DNA of 64,000 bases from Ooceraea biroi (taxonomy: Eukaryota; Arthropoda; Insecta; Hymenoptera; Formicidae): assembly GCF_003672135.1 (NCBI RefSeq), contig NC_039511.1:11930464-11994463 (forward strand). The letters run 5' to 3'. Each line of letters begins with the position of its first letter. Within the stretch, counting starts at the first letter, position 1. Below, piece by piece: positions 50,318-64,000 of the stretch. Both the position numbers and the translations under genes were made by a program. Below the pieces are notes generated by a model. That model did not search any database and was not told where the DNA came from. It was given only the letters and a program-made list of their open reading frames with translations.

Positions 50318-51661
50318 AATAGGGACTTACATCTCCTAAGAAACGCGGCTTTGTCACAACGATGAAACGCAAAGCATAACCGTACGTCGCGATAAACAAA
50401 CAGATCTTTGAAACAATAATGGCAACAGCAATCGTTCGAAAATAATCTTTCAGCAACAAAATGGCTGGTTGATTTATTTCGATGAATACGGTAGCGCCAT
50501 TTCGTTGAACGGATGTAAAATATTCATAGCTTTTTCTATTCCGTAAACTAAGAGGAAGAAGAGGGGTCACCGCTTATATCTGTAGGGATCGAACCGAATT
50601 TCTGCGCATAAATTATTCGCGCGAGACACCACACGCTTTACGTCCAGAAAACTTTTAATTGTATAACTTCGTATTGCACCGGACCCCGACCCCAGCATCC
50701 GTTCTATACACGCGCACCGTCCGTGTTTCCATTAATTTGGAAAATACGGGAAGCGGTCATTGTGAAACTGTACGGCTGAATACAACTCAAGTAAACTACT
50801 TATTCTCACCGCTGTTTGAAACCAAAACAAACGAATAATTAGAAAAACAACACGATTTTCACGATAAAAAGTAAAAATGTATTTCGTTATTAAATCATTT
50901 TATAATTGATCATAAACTCAATACATTCTAATGTCTTCAACTAAACGTGAAATGTATTATTTATAAAAAATCATATTTAATATAATAAGAAAGAAAAGAG
51001 GAATACCAAATGTACCAAGTGTAATCTTCATTTCTGGAATTATTAAATAGTTTTATTGACAAAAATATATGTTAACAAGCATTTTTGTAGTTTTCATTAA
51101 AGCACATATATGAAAAATCATAACTTTTTATCTTTCATTTTTTTAAATTACAAAGAAAATCGTCGGTTTACGGTAACAGTGCTGCAAGCATCAAAATTTC
51201 GACAAAATGGCACGATAAAGCGATACGGTAATCTGTGCAAATAACAACCAGCGATGGTCAAATCAACCCTTCTTTCTCGCTCGCAGGAGGTAAATTCGAC
51301 ATAATGGAAGCTGCGCGTCCTGATTTGCCAGCAGAATGCCACTTCATTCGCTTCATGGTCTTAATTTTAACGACTCTTTGCAGTTTCCCTGTGCTTTACG
51401 AGATTATTATATGAGGGAGAGTAATGAGCGGTTTGGGTACGCGCACTCAAGAAGCCGTCGTGTATTTTGCTATGAGCCGCGACTTTATATGCGATAAAAG
51501 ACATTCTTTCCTTCTACTTTATTTAATTTCTCAACTAAATAATACAATAATAAAAAATAATTAATCTTTTCAGCTTCTCCAAAATTTTTACTTATGAATG
51601 ACAAAATTTGGAGAAAAATTCTAAATAAAAATTTCTATATAAATATCTTTCATGACTGATA

Positions 51662-51779
51662 TTGGGTTGACCGAAGAATTTGGTGAGTTTTTAAAAAATT
51701 TTATTAATTTAATTAATGTAAAGTTTTGCGTTTAAATTGTATTTATAAAGTCCATACGGACTTTTTCCAATCAATCCAA
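51662..51779. mobile_element. mariner-type MITE, copy 3 (118 bp)
   Basis: Starts TTGGGTTGACC, ends with GGTTGG-complementary TCCAA, and is flanked by TA on both sides. Its right half shares TTTTGCGTTTAAATT and the cggact-type block with the relics at 20546-20837. It has no coding capacity. The TTGGGTTG end is typical of mariner-family elements in insects. Confidence 0.65.
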
Positions 51780-54700
51780 TATATTGGGAAATAAAACTTT
51801 CTTGAAAAGTAGTAATTTTCCGTGAAATTTTTGAAAAATTAATTCTACATTCTACAATCTTAAAAATGTATAGAAATAGTCTAGTACAAATATAATATAA
51901 CGAAGCTATGCAATCAAACCTTAATGCTGTGGTTAGTCTGTATAAATTATGGATCATTTGTAGATAGAAAGCTGTACAAAACTGATTTGATATATCGTTC
52001 CCACGCTCGCGTAACATCTCAACGAAATAAAGAAACTTCAAATGCCGTGCACTCAACATTTTCACCCTCGCAGCAGCATCTCGCAAAGACCAAACTCGCT
52101 GCACTTCCCTTGATTATACAAGTGAAACAAAAACGAGGCGTGTACACCGCGAGCCGCAGGAAAACGCGCCGCTTCCGCTCCCGCATACTTTTTAAAGTCA
52201 TATTCCGGCTAATTCCATTCACAAAGAAATAAGCCGTGTTCTTCGCAACTAATTAAAAAATGCAAAACGAGAAAACAACGTGCTTTTATGCAAGAGAACG
52301 ACAGCAGTGCGGCGACGCTTGATTCGCTCTTTTAGTTTACTCCGGTCTTTATCCACTCAAGAAATTTGAATCTTTCATGAGTCGCTCCTGTACGATTGTA
52401 GATGTTTCAAATCCTAGGCTTTCTGTAATTTCTAAAATGAACAAGTAAGTTTCTAACCGACAATTTTCATCTTAACAATGATTAAACTCTTGTGCTATAG
52501 TTCTTGAAGTAATAAAAATTTCAAAACATTCGGCTTTTATTTGTAGTTGGAGAAAGATATAGATTTAGTAGACATGTTTGAAACTAATTCGAATAAGAAA
52601 ACAATATCGTTATTTTTAATGAAGATGTCATTTACAGTTATATTATCGAATATCTACAGTTTTTTTTAAAGTTATTTAAAGGTACAAATGTGATAAAAGA
52701 TGTTTGATTTATTTCATCAAAATCAAATAAACGACTTTAAATTTAATGTAACTCTATCACATTGTTCTCAAAGACAATTAATAAGTTTTTATTTATGAGC
52801 AGGTAAAACTGTAAGTAATCTTACTGAAATATTGCAAGAAATAATTAGATCGATTGCGATCAATTTTCTCCAAATTTCGTTAAACAGATTTTTAAATAAT
52901 TTATAACTCGTTAAATTAATAGATAGCGAAAAAAACGCGAAAAGCACTTAGACAAATTTATGCCAACCAGAAAGTAATTAAAGAAAGCACGGTTACGAGA
53001 TATTACACGATAATTGAAAGTTCTTACTTTCCATTTCAAAGCTTTTCAACACCAAAGAAAAGCTTTATTCTTAAAGAATGAACCGCGCTTGACAAGGGCT
53101 AAAGTGATTATTACTTTTATTATTTCCTTGGCGTAACACAAGAAAAGGAAAGACCACCATCAGCACAGTGCGCAGTGGTGTAGCGAAATGAACTTTTCAA
53201 AGTTGCATTAGCGGCCCGTCTAATTGCACTCGTGCGGTGAAAGCAAGCTGTTCTTTCGCAAATAATTAAAAAATATATACACTGACTTTGTATTTGCGAG
53301 TCTGCATAGCCAACGCGTCGAGTGGAATTTTTTAAATCTTTCAAAAAGATATGAGAGTGCCAAAAAAAGGACATATGAATTTCGTTCATATTTTATAACA
53401 CATATAATATAATATGGATAACTTAATAGAACTGAGTCTCGGCTTCCGTGGCTCTCTCTTCTCTCTCTAAATCACGGCTTTAGTGACTTATAAGCAAAGA
53501 AGGGGGGAATTACTTTTATATATCCTCATACTCATAGAAAATATCTCGCAGCTAGATGATTAATCAAGGGTACACTCGACCTTTCCCGATTTAAAAATAT
53601 GAAAGATGCAAAAACAAGAGAGATACATGGAAGTCCTTACTTCATAAAAATTTAAAAACATCCACCGGCATGTAACGTACTTTTTGACGCGGCGACCTTA
53701 TTTTCGTGGAAATTGTCTTTGGAATATACATCGGCGTGAAGATATGTCCCTTTTATGACCAGGTTGTATATGAAGGGAATTTTTATTGAGAGACATTTTT
53801 ATGTAAAGATGTTACATGTATAAGATATTGCATAGTTTTCTATAAAGATATAGAGCTGAGAAAATTTTAAATATTGTAACAACTTTATGGTTAATATACT
53901 ATTTCTTTTTTACTTAATTTAATTTAATTGTTAATAAAATATTTTTAATTAACTTAGTTTTTTCGTATGTAATTGCAGTTATTTCATTTCAAAATAAATA
54001 AAAGCCAACAAGTAATGATAATATAAGCTTTAAAATTGATTATATAGAACGACAGATATAACGCAACATTTATAGCTTTCCTTATTGTAAAAGACTCAAA
54101 AGAGTTATAAAACATTATAACATTACATATAATATAAACAAGCATTATAATAGTTTTTAAATAAAAGATGATAAGAAAATTTTATATTTTTTATATTAAA
54201 CGTTTTCGAAAACAAATTCTGTTTATTTCCCCGAAGAAAACACGCAGTCATGAAGAATACATATTTAATAACTTCTCCGTTTGGATAATGCTTATCAAAC
54301 ACGGCTGCACCATCGCGGAAACGTGACCCTCCTTTGGTCATACCTCTTATAGGATAATAAGATTTTTCACTACTTCGTGACTAGAACTGCATGAAAAATT
54401 TCGTCAAGTTCATTTATGCGCGACAAAATATTTTTCCAGTGAGAAACGTCAATTATCGTGATCGCGGAGAGTCATCAGAAGGATGTTTGGATTCAAGAAG
54501 GAGGTAAAATATTTTTATAGAGACTCCCAAGAAACCGAGGCCAAAGAGAAAAGAGAATTCATGTCGGGAAACGCGTTCCCCGATCACGTCCGTGGAATTT
54601 CGTTGTCCCCTCGGAACGAGGAATCTTTTTCATGAAGGAAGCGTCAATTACTCTTTCTATCGGTAGTGATAAGGGATTCCGAAAGGAAAGGACCGTTCTG

Positions 54701-57700
54701 AGGACGAAGAGGGATCCCTGACAATGCTGGCCGACGCGAAAAGCAATTTCTCCTTCTCCTCTCGTTCTAAGGAGACACCCAAAGGAAAGGATTTTCCCTT
54801 CGTCGCGCAGCTATTTCCTCTTTGAGCTCTCCTTTCTCCCGATTGGACCGTGCCTTCATGCCCTTTTACCGCCGGAGGCGCTACTTCGGAACGGAATTAC
54901 GAGCGATCGCTCGGGAATGAGTAATCAAACACGTTCATATACGAGTAATGAACTTTTGCATCCAGTTTCGAGTTTACGTTGCCTCGAGCGTCGTAATTTA
55001 TTCAATCTATCGAACGATGAATACTCTGATAAAAATTTTTAATAAGCCTTAAAAAAACATAAATGTAAAAATTGTAAAATAATATCGTAAATTGTAAAAA
55101 GAGTCATGAGATGAATTTCAAATAAATTATGTTTGAACGTAAAATTGATTTCATTAATTAAAAATAAAAGAATAATTAGATTAAGTACAGAATTAAATGA
55201 GACAAGCTCTTTCTAAAACAATTACCTATATAAACTTATTTCTAAATACAATACTATTTAGAAATAAAACGTGTCTGCATCGTATACATTAATCAAATTA
55301 TGAAAGAAATGATTAAACTTTCAGCGTTAATTTAATTTCAAATTGCTTTAAGAGAAGAAACGGATATGTGTATGTATGTCAAGAAAATATTTAATGAATA
55401 ATGAATAACAGTGGATATATTTAATCAGGCTTGCATTAAGGAAAGAATAATTGATGAAGTGCAACAGTCGGACGAGCGATTCCTGCTCTCTGATCCTTTT
55501 ACCTCTCTTGAATATTTCACGCACGACACTTTTATCGACCACCAAAACGAAATTTCACGAGTGTTACCACTGAATTTAATATTTATGTCGAGAGTCAAGT
55601 GATCTTTTCAACTCGGTTTTCATATTACTGCAGGAGAATGTCGTCACGCGTTCGCTCAATCGTCACAAATCACCCCGATCGATTTCCCGCTGCTCGAAAA
55701 TGAAGCAGCAATCTGTGAACGAACGAGAAATCTTGTGACCATCTTGTGCCAAATACCGTTCACAGTTCATTCATTCGCAATCTAATCAGCCGCGGGGTAA
55801 AATTTACTTGGAGAGCCACAATGAAAGTCAATTAAAGCCTCGTGCCGACACGTGAAAAAGCTGCGATCGGAAATAGAAGCGTCCCTCGGCGGTGAAAGTC
55901 AGCTTCGGAAAGTCGGAGCCGGTTTTACGAAACATTTTCCATTTGCCCGTCGTGCATTCACCATCATCCCCGGCTCCGCCGAGCCGCTTAAGTGGCAAAA
56001 AACCTACCCCTGTCTGCGTGAACTCGCTTCAACTCGAATGCACTTTAACTTCCCGCCCACTTACCCCCCATCCGTTGCTACCTGGTTCTCCTGAGCGAGC
56101 AGATCTCGCTTTTGTCTCGCAATTTTCATCTCGCTACTGCGCGAGATCCGTTAAATCGCCCTATTCCCTGGCCGCCATCTTGGCTATTTGTTTTTCCTTT
56201 ACGAAGACGGAGAGCGGCACGAAACTTCTCGTCGAATATACAATATTGGACATTTATTAGCATTGCAGCGATAACAAGAAATATATATTAATTAGTAAAG
56301 TATAATTAAAATATATTATTGATGATTTGATGAGTTTGACAGGAAGTTTAGCTAGAACCAAAATTAAGTCGACGGTTTCTACATCAATTTCTCAGCCTTT
56401 TGGGAATGTAATAATCTAAGTTTATGAAGAACGTAGCAATATCTGATATTACTCTATATATGAATATTCCCTTACTATCAAAGAGGGTGGATTAATATCG
56501 TAAGCGCTCTTTCGCCCAATCGTCATAATGATCCGCGGATCCGCATTCCGAAACACGTCGCTTTGTCGGAGCATTCCTTCTTGGCAGGATCTACCTCGGT
56601 ATTCCTCCTGCATGTTCGCGATATTACTAGCGTAACACACGTGAAAGCGGTGTTGAGGAGTTCTCCAAAGCGCGGAGTTAAATCCGCAAGTGTGTTCCGA
56701 CGAAAGGACCCTGGCGCGAAGAGCTGCGAGCCCGGGCTTTGTGGGCGAATTATGTGCTCGGGTACGAGCAACTTGGACTTACTTCCCGCCCTCAGCCCTT
56801 TCATCCGTGCTCCACAACTTGCCGCCCTTCTATGTTTACGACCCTACGGAGCGGGTTAATAAATGTCTCTAAATTACGCTGCCGTCACCGACGCCATTGC
56901 CGTTTTGCGCAAGCACGGAAAAGCATTTGCTTTCGGTTATTTGCTTTTTGCTTTGATAGATAAAAATCAGTAGTTATAACTTTAGTAAGAAAAATTACTA
57001 ATAAAATATAATATTAATAATAAAAATATTACTGATATTACTTTATAATATTATTACTGATTAAAAAAGAAATTTTGTAAACATTGAATGTATTACTTAT
57101 AATCTCAAAATCTATTGATTAAAAAATCATTTTTGCTCTACCTATTTCTTAATTTTTGATATAAAAAACATAAAATTCAGTTTAGCGATTTCTTTATTAG
57201 AGGTTCTTCCATATATGTAATTTCGAAAAATAAAAGTTATTTGAAAAAGAGATTTTTCTTTGTTTTCCTCCTTTTTCTATTGACCTACGGAGATTCACAT
57301 AAAGACCTAGATATCATGCATTCAAGACTTCTTGTCCAATCTTTTCTCTACATCTGTACGTTATATTCAGTCTACATCCCTTGTTAGCTTTCGAGACTTC
57401 GTTCTTGGCATAGCATTTTCTTGGCATCTCTGGCGCTTTTTCAGGAAATTATCTTCTCGGAAACCCGTGAATCTTGTTTGGCTCTTTGGTCTTCTTATTA
57501 ACCGTGTTTGAAGGGATATGCATGCGCAGGAGTCGAGTAACTGTATAACCGACGAACTAATCCTAGAGGGAAACGGGTCAGCAAGGACTCGCGACGAAAT
57601 CCTATTACAAGGGACAGATTACTTCTGCTAGGTATCGATCCGAAGCACTCCAGCGTGACGCATCAAAGCCTCTTGGCTAATTCATTGGTCAACCATTAGT

Positions 57701-60700
57701 TTGCAGGCCAACATCCAACTTACACATATAAGAAATACTATGAAAAATTATTGTATCGAACATATCATTAAATATTTTATGAGAAAAAAGATTGTGAAAA
57801 ATTGTGAACATTAAGAACAAAAATTATTATAAAAATTAAAATACTATTTCTAGTTTAAATTAGAATGTAGCTTGTGGATTAAATTTCAAATGCGAATGAA
57901 TTACAAGATATTGATTATTATTTTAATTCTTAGTTTAATTTAACATTTTATCTTTATAAATTTTTGCAAAAGTTTTTATTTGTTATTTAGATTTATTTTA
58001 ATTGTTATTAGATCCATCATTGCAATTGGGAAAAGAGCTTTCACAGAATTTTATCCTAAATGTATAATTTACATTTATAACATTATAGAGTTCATTCTCT
58101 CATCAAAAAATAAAGGGCAAATCTTATGCATTTATAATACATCGATTAACTCTCCGTCACGAAAATCATTTTCAAATTTATTAAAAAACTTGTTCTTCGA
58201 ATTGTGCAAACAGCATTTCCGGAATATATTTGAAATATATTCTCAGATATTGTCAGATCCTCCTCATACATGGAAAACACGTAAGATACCAAGTGCTATA
58301 GGAAAAAGGAACTTTTCTTCAAGACTCCGTCGAAAAATCCTTGCTACATATTCGGTTACTGAGACTTCTGTCACGTCATTTCCAGTTACTTGCGACATTA
58401 TGAACCAACATTTGTTCTACTTATTTTCTGCCGGGACTTACCACGATTCGCCGCGTTGTAATGGGATTACAAAGCGACAGGATAAAAGCCCGGAAATCAT
58501 TCCCGTTGCTCGCGCTCCCGCGAGATTAACGCAATCCCGTAATATACGGTAAATTTGCCCCGGTAATCTGCCGTTTCAACAAAAGAAGAGATAACAGTAA
58601 ACAGACTTCGTGACTGAAAAACTAGTGCACCATGTAGAATAATACGCAAAGATGTTAGCGACGCTTTGCTTATCACTATTCGCATAAATTCTCGCCATCT
58701 TAAATAAAGTCTCACATGATGGTTATTTCGATTAATATTAACTGCATTAGCTTGATTTTCTGATTCTGAAGAGTCAAGAAGAATTTAAGTAAAAACAAAT
58801 TAATTTTTCTATGTAGTATTAATTCTTACTTATTTAATTCCCTGCACATGCTATCATAATAAAATATTTTAAATATAATATATTACATGCGCTATCTTAA
58901 TCATAAATTATATCTAGTTTATTGTTGCATCAAAATTCCTCAGGAAGTGAAAAAGACGCGGAACTCGATCCGTTCAAAAGAATAGTGAAGAAAAACCGTC
59001 GTAACGGAAAACAACCATCTCGTGGGGTCGGCAAGATCGATAGAATCTTTCGAGGCATACAAAAGTAGTAGTCTGGTCTTCGTGGTAGTTTTATTTGTTC
59101 CTCGATCTCACTCCCGTGCGCCCAAAGACCACGGGCAGGAATTTCCTGGCAAAATTGAGCTCGCGGTCGAACCAGGAAAGCAAAAATGTCGGGAATGTCT
59201 CGACTTCTTTTCCCGAAGGTGAACGTATCGAAAAGAAAAGGAAAGGAGTAAGAGGGACTAGTGACAAGGGAGAAAGGCACGTTTGAAAGAGGAAGAAAGG
59301 GTATAAGATTGCGACAGGGCAAAGGAGAGTCGCGATATCTCGGAGAGAAGGCAGGTGACTCAGGGGTGGTGTTTGCATTGGAAATTTAACGGCGAATCGG
59401 CGAAGTTGACCAGTTTGGCGAACAGATATCCGACTCTAGGATGTGCGTCTATTCTCCTAACAATAACAGTATTGAATAATGAATGCAACGCAGCTTTCCG
59501 CCTCTGTACAGATCGAGTGCGATCTACTTCGATTGTCTCTTGTCGGTGTTCTCCTTATGCATACGTATGAATTGGATAATCAAGTTTTGGAGAGAACAAT
59601 GACAAGTATCATTAGCGCATCATATAGAGATATCTGTAATCCCATAGGAAAAAGTATAACAATAAACGATCGACTTAATAAATTAATAAATCAAATAATG
59701 TTTATATAAACTATATATTCTTTTCTGCATCAGTGGTATGATTCATAATAACCGTTTTATTTAATTACTTAAAAATTAGGGAGTAGAAATTTAAATAGTA
59801 ATATTTGCGTTTTTGATCTTTTTTATTTTGTTTTAATTGCTTAATTTTTCTCTCTCTCCACTTTTTTTTCTGGAAAAAATAATTTGCTTTTCTCAGAATA
59901 AACAACTCATATTTATATTTTCAGAGATTTCTGTAAATTTGATATGGAAACATTCAAGAGAAACAACGTAATCTTCCCCACGTCAAAAAATGTCCGACAA
60001 ATCTTGTCCGCTCGTGATCCACCGTGCCATTTCTACAATCGCATTGCGTGACGCAAAAAGTAGCCACGCGCTGCATCGCACGCGGCAATTAATTCGGGCA
60101 AATCGAATTTCCATGCTAGGAATCTCGACAAAGCGGGTAGCCGAGGGGCAGCCGGCGCTGTCATTTAATTTGTATTTAAATTGAGTGCCGAGCCACCCCC
60201 GATCGTCCCCATGCGTCTCCTCTCGTGATTCTCCGATGGGCGCGGCTGGAATAAAGTCCGCGTTCGCGCGAAAAGGCTCGTTTATTTGCCGCCGTTGAGT
60301 TGCGACGTCGGGAACTTAAGTCAATTACGATGACATTAATCGAACGAGAGAGCAGCAGAGAGAGAGGGAAGGAGAAGAGAGCGGAAAGTGTGTTAGAGAC
60401 GTATTCCGTGAGGCTGAAAAAAGATACGCTGATATGCCTTGGCGCAACTTCCCCGTCTCTCAAAGTAATTTAATAGACTTCCCGAGACAGTCGCAATCAA
60501 TTATGCCGACCTTGAGAACGACGGGGTTGTCGATAATTAATGAACCGTCGTCGGTTGTAATTTAGCTGGCTGGGACGCATCTATCGACATTATAAATTGC
60601 TACGGGGTTAATACGACACCACTGCAAATTTGCTAAAAGGAAAAGGGAAAGTCCTGAAAGAAAAGTTCACTCGTAGCGACAATTTACATTAATTAATTCT

Positions 60701-62354
60701 GATTTATGGTTTGCTTCGATTTTTGATTTTGCAATGCGATTTTACAATGGCAAAAAAAGATTGGCTTCTTAATAAAAATAATTTCTTGGTAAGAATAAAT
60801 TAGTTCTTGATAAAAAGAAAGTAGTTAATCTTTGTCAACAGACAATCGAGTAACTTTCATAAATTAATTTCTCCATGTCAATAATAATTTACACTAAAAT
60901 ACTAAAAAGAAAGGGTATAAGGGGGTAAGAGAGAAATCAAGATTATTTTGCTCTTAATCATTAGGAGCTGCTATTAAAATTACGTGCAAATAAATTAAAA
61001 AGTTAATTACAGCACCGAGAGTAAAATATTTCACGTACATAATTACGAAAGAGCTACGAAGCGCATAAAGGATACGCGGAACGTTCACCGCACTTGCGTT
61101 TCCCCTGAATGATTGTACAGCCGCGATTTACGGCTCGCGCGTTAATTAATCACTCCTCTCCTGCCAAACATCGGCGAAACGCTTAGTATGTCACGAGCGG
61201 AATTTACGCACGGCGGCACAGCGCAAACACGCAAGCAACGATCTTGCGATAAATGTACATTGAAAGCGGAAGAACAGCAACTCAATTCGGCAAAAGCGGT
61301 CACGAGCTTTCACGTAACCCGCTCTCGCAAATTGGTAAACCGACACGTATACAATATTGTGCGCGAGCGGTTAAAACACCCGCTCAATTAAATTCCATCT
61401 CGAGGGAGTGTTAATTAAGTGACGCTTAACGTACCTCGCGGAATGCGATTCTCGTTTATTCACGCGTGTCTCATACGTGTGCATTTTCCGTGACTCACAA
61501 CGAGAATTAGAAAAAGACGAAACGCGAACGGATTTTTTTTCCTTGATTTCTCTTCTTGAGAATCGGGAAACAAATAATCCTGACGATTTGTTTTCATATA
61601 TATCGCAAAAAAGTGGTAAATTAGTGCGAATATTTTTTCTACATTAAGAAATTATGTTAATTTATCAAACTTAGTGTGTATCCATAAGTTAAGCTAAACA
61701 AATCCCTACGAAAAGTAGAAGTTAGACGCGTTTGGTAACTTTTGTGGATCTCTAAAATTCCAACGAATCTCCCTTAATGCTGTAAATCTGTAAGCTTAAT
61801 GGAGCATGTACAATATGATAATTGGAGTAGCAGTTATAGGCTAATTTGAGGGTATTATCAGCAATTGTGTTTTCCCACGGCGATGGGCTTGCATGCTATT
61901 GCATTAACGCCAATAAAAGGGGAACGCGATGTCAATAAAGATTAATTCCTAGGGCAGACGCGCTGCAATGGGGCTCGGTAATATGCAGTCAGAAGTCAAT
62001 CGATGATTCTCTCAGTATGCCGAATTATTATTTGTCGTTGTCCAACGAAATTTGAGCGATACTCTCTTTCTCTCTCTCTGACATACTCTCTTTCTCGTCG
62101 GACATACCATTTTGATTAGCGGGCTACTGAATTTGCCAAATAATATCGCTCATGTTTATGAGGCAAATGATCGCGTTCTATGTATCGTGACCGATTTAAT
62201 GCGTCATATTAATAGCGCAATGTTGTCAAATAATGCAAATATTCCACATGGAATACATGTCTCGTAATTACATTGTGTAATTACCAATAATAAATATTAA
62301 TGAACTTTACGTAATACGATTATATAAGAAGATTATGTAATATTAATAAATAAC

Positions 62355-62371
62355 GTATATATATATATATA
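62355..62371. repeat. (TA)n microsatellite
   Basis: Short uninterrupted TA run in a very AT-rich stretch. Confidence 0.7.
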
Positions 62372-64000
62372 ATTATTCTTATTAAGAAATATACTTAAAG
62401 TGTAATATAAAGTATATAAAACATAAATAATTATATATTTAGGTATAATATAAATAATAAAATTTTGAAAAAATATGTTAGCATAGGATGAAATATTCAT
62501 ATATATATTGTTCTTAATATTATTTTTAGCAGATATTTTTGAATAATTAGTTTCGTACTTTGCTTCAACATAAATATTAACATAATAATTGAAAATGCTT
62601 TAAAAAGTATAGTATATGAAAATCTTACAATGTGAACACGAATCTATCAATGCCATCCATCATGCTAGATAATGAATACAGAATAAATAATATTCATCAC
62701 AAATTTTTAAAGCTTAAAGGAATATTCTAAAAAGAAAATGATTTTGATATTTAATTAATTTTATGAAAGTTTCCAATTTTCGTCACTTTCTTTTGTTTCA
62801 AAATCTTCTCATAATTCGTAATAATCAATTTCGTATTACAATGAGGTTTATATTAATAGTAAATTTCTCAATATATTAATGCAATGATTAATATCACTTA
62901 TCGATATTCATGTCAAATAAATTATGGGATCGGTTTCTCTGCTTTCAGCATATTCGCTCATATTCACGAACCAATGGTCTCATTCATTTTAATAAGCGCT
63001 ATCCAGAGATACCCTATCAATAATCGCATGATTTATTGAATTAACAAATTAATTTCTCTCTTTTCCCCCTACATACACACGTGCTTTCTTTATCTAACAT
63101 TTACTATTATTATAAAAAGTAGATGCTATATATATGAATATGTGCAATATGTAAAATTCATTTAATTTTATATTCACGATCTTTCTTTCGTGAAAACTAC
63201 CGACTTCACAAGATATATAATAAATAAATAATGAACAATAAATAATAATTAACTAAACAGCATGATGCACAGTGTTGAAGAACATCTCGTGATTTAATTT
63301 TGATCATAACAAATCGTCAAATTGACAGATTATTCTGCATGAACGTATTACTTTTATTTTCATCTTTATCACAATATAGGAAAACTCGGTATGTGATGAC
63401 AGGTGGACAGAGTGTGAAAAACAAATTTCCCTCGTGCATTAGGCGACAAGATTTATGAAGCTGGCAATACGGTAGATCAATGCGTGCTGTTGCGAAGGGA
63501 GGTAGATGGATCTCCTCGATATCATCTCACGACATCGAAAAGTACCTGCTGTATACTGTACGCAACCTCTCTATCGCTATGGTGAGCTGACGCTCTTGTA
63601 AAACACGGCACGAAAAGCGCACGATTGGTACCCGGCAATTTTGCCGTGACGGGTACGCGAGAGAGCCTGTTAACGTCAACTCTCGTTTATAGTTTATCGA
63701 GTGACACTCCGCATGACGGTGGTCGAAACCAGCTGCGATTTTATCTCGCTAAGGTGCTCGACTGCTCGCCGCGAGATATACAGTGCGAGTCAGAACTTGC
63801 AAATCCATTCCGTTGCCGATCGTAGCACGTATTCGTATTTCGCGATTTATCACTCAAGAAGACCACTTTTCTCATGCGGTCATGCAATTTCCTCTTGCAT
63901 GAGGTAGATAAAGTTTCGTATTAAACGGTCGTATATATCATGCTGAATAGATGGTACACGGATTCGCACTTTTCGGCCGATATTTTACAGGTAATTTTTT

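Larger units (their letters stand above)
43254..64000. other. no recognised exon: first intron of the LDLRAP1-like gene or intergenic DNA
   Basis: Over 20 kb were inspected without finding a recognisable domain. The missing first exon of the LDLRAP1-like gene must lie here or beyond the window. CpG-rich patches at about 45100-47200, 47600-48000, 54480-54960, 55640-56210 and 63400-63840 alternate with AT-rich stretches. Two small MITEs (50208-50317, 51662-51779) and several microsatellites are present. A 190-codon stop-free frame at 57980-58552 starts without ATG and resembles no known protein. Confidence 0.55.

Noticed and set aside
50580..50605. tRNA B-box-like GGTTCGATCC on the minus strand
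   Set aside because: The flanking bases do not pair as a T-stem and no A-box lies at the right distance.
57980..58552. 190-codon stop-free frame
   Set aside because: It starts at TTG with no ATG until near the end, has no recognised domain, and lacks splice sites that would make it an exon of either gene.

Overview
This window is nuclear DNA from an insect, most likely an ant or another hymenopteran. It is AT-rich, with patches rich in CpG. Genes are split by GT-AG introns of 0.1 to 8 kb. There are many dinucleotide and tetranucleotide microsatellites, and degenerate Tc1/mariner-type elements. The organism is inferred from overall character; no single sequence proves it. There are no bacterial operons, no CRISPR array and no rRNA, and I found no tRNA when scanning for B-box motifs by eye.

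Two protein-coding genes can be reconstructed exon by exon, and they converge tail to tail. Gene 1 is on the + strand, from a leader exon at 4592 to a stop at 22002. It is a complete beta-1,4-glycosyltransferase of family GT7: 6 coding exons, 401 residues, type II Golgi membrane topology. All splice phases agree and every catalytic residue is present. Leu289 sits where vertebrate galactosyltransferases have Tyr289, so it is predicted to transfer GalNAc rather than Gal (bre-4 / beta4GalNAcT type). Its leader carries two upstream ORFs. Gene 2 is on the - strand, with recognised exons from 43253 down to 30321. It is an LDLRAP1 (ARH)-like adaptor with a PTB domain that sorts lipoprotein receptors in clathrin-mediated endocytosis. 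Five exons giving 302 residues join in frame, but the first exon with the start codon was not found.

Layout: 1-4591 upstream DNA of gene 1; 4592-22002 gene 1 with two large introns, the second holding mariner-type MITEs at 20546-20837; 22003-about 27160 probable 3' UTR or flank; 27160-30320 the space between the gene ends; 30321-43253 gene 2; 43254-64000 a long stretch without a recognised exon, either the first intron of gene 2 or intergenic. One intron of gene 2 carries a young internally deleted Tc1/mariner-like transposon (33331-34424). The next intron upstream carries a complex repeat cluster (39150-42182): four copies of an unclassified repeat, a 118-bp minisatellite and a near-perfect 0.46-kb inverted repeat. 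That cluster is the most unusual structure in the window.

The two genes have no obvious joint pathway. One builds glycans in the Golgi; the other sorts receptors at the plasma membrane.
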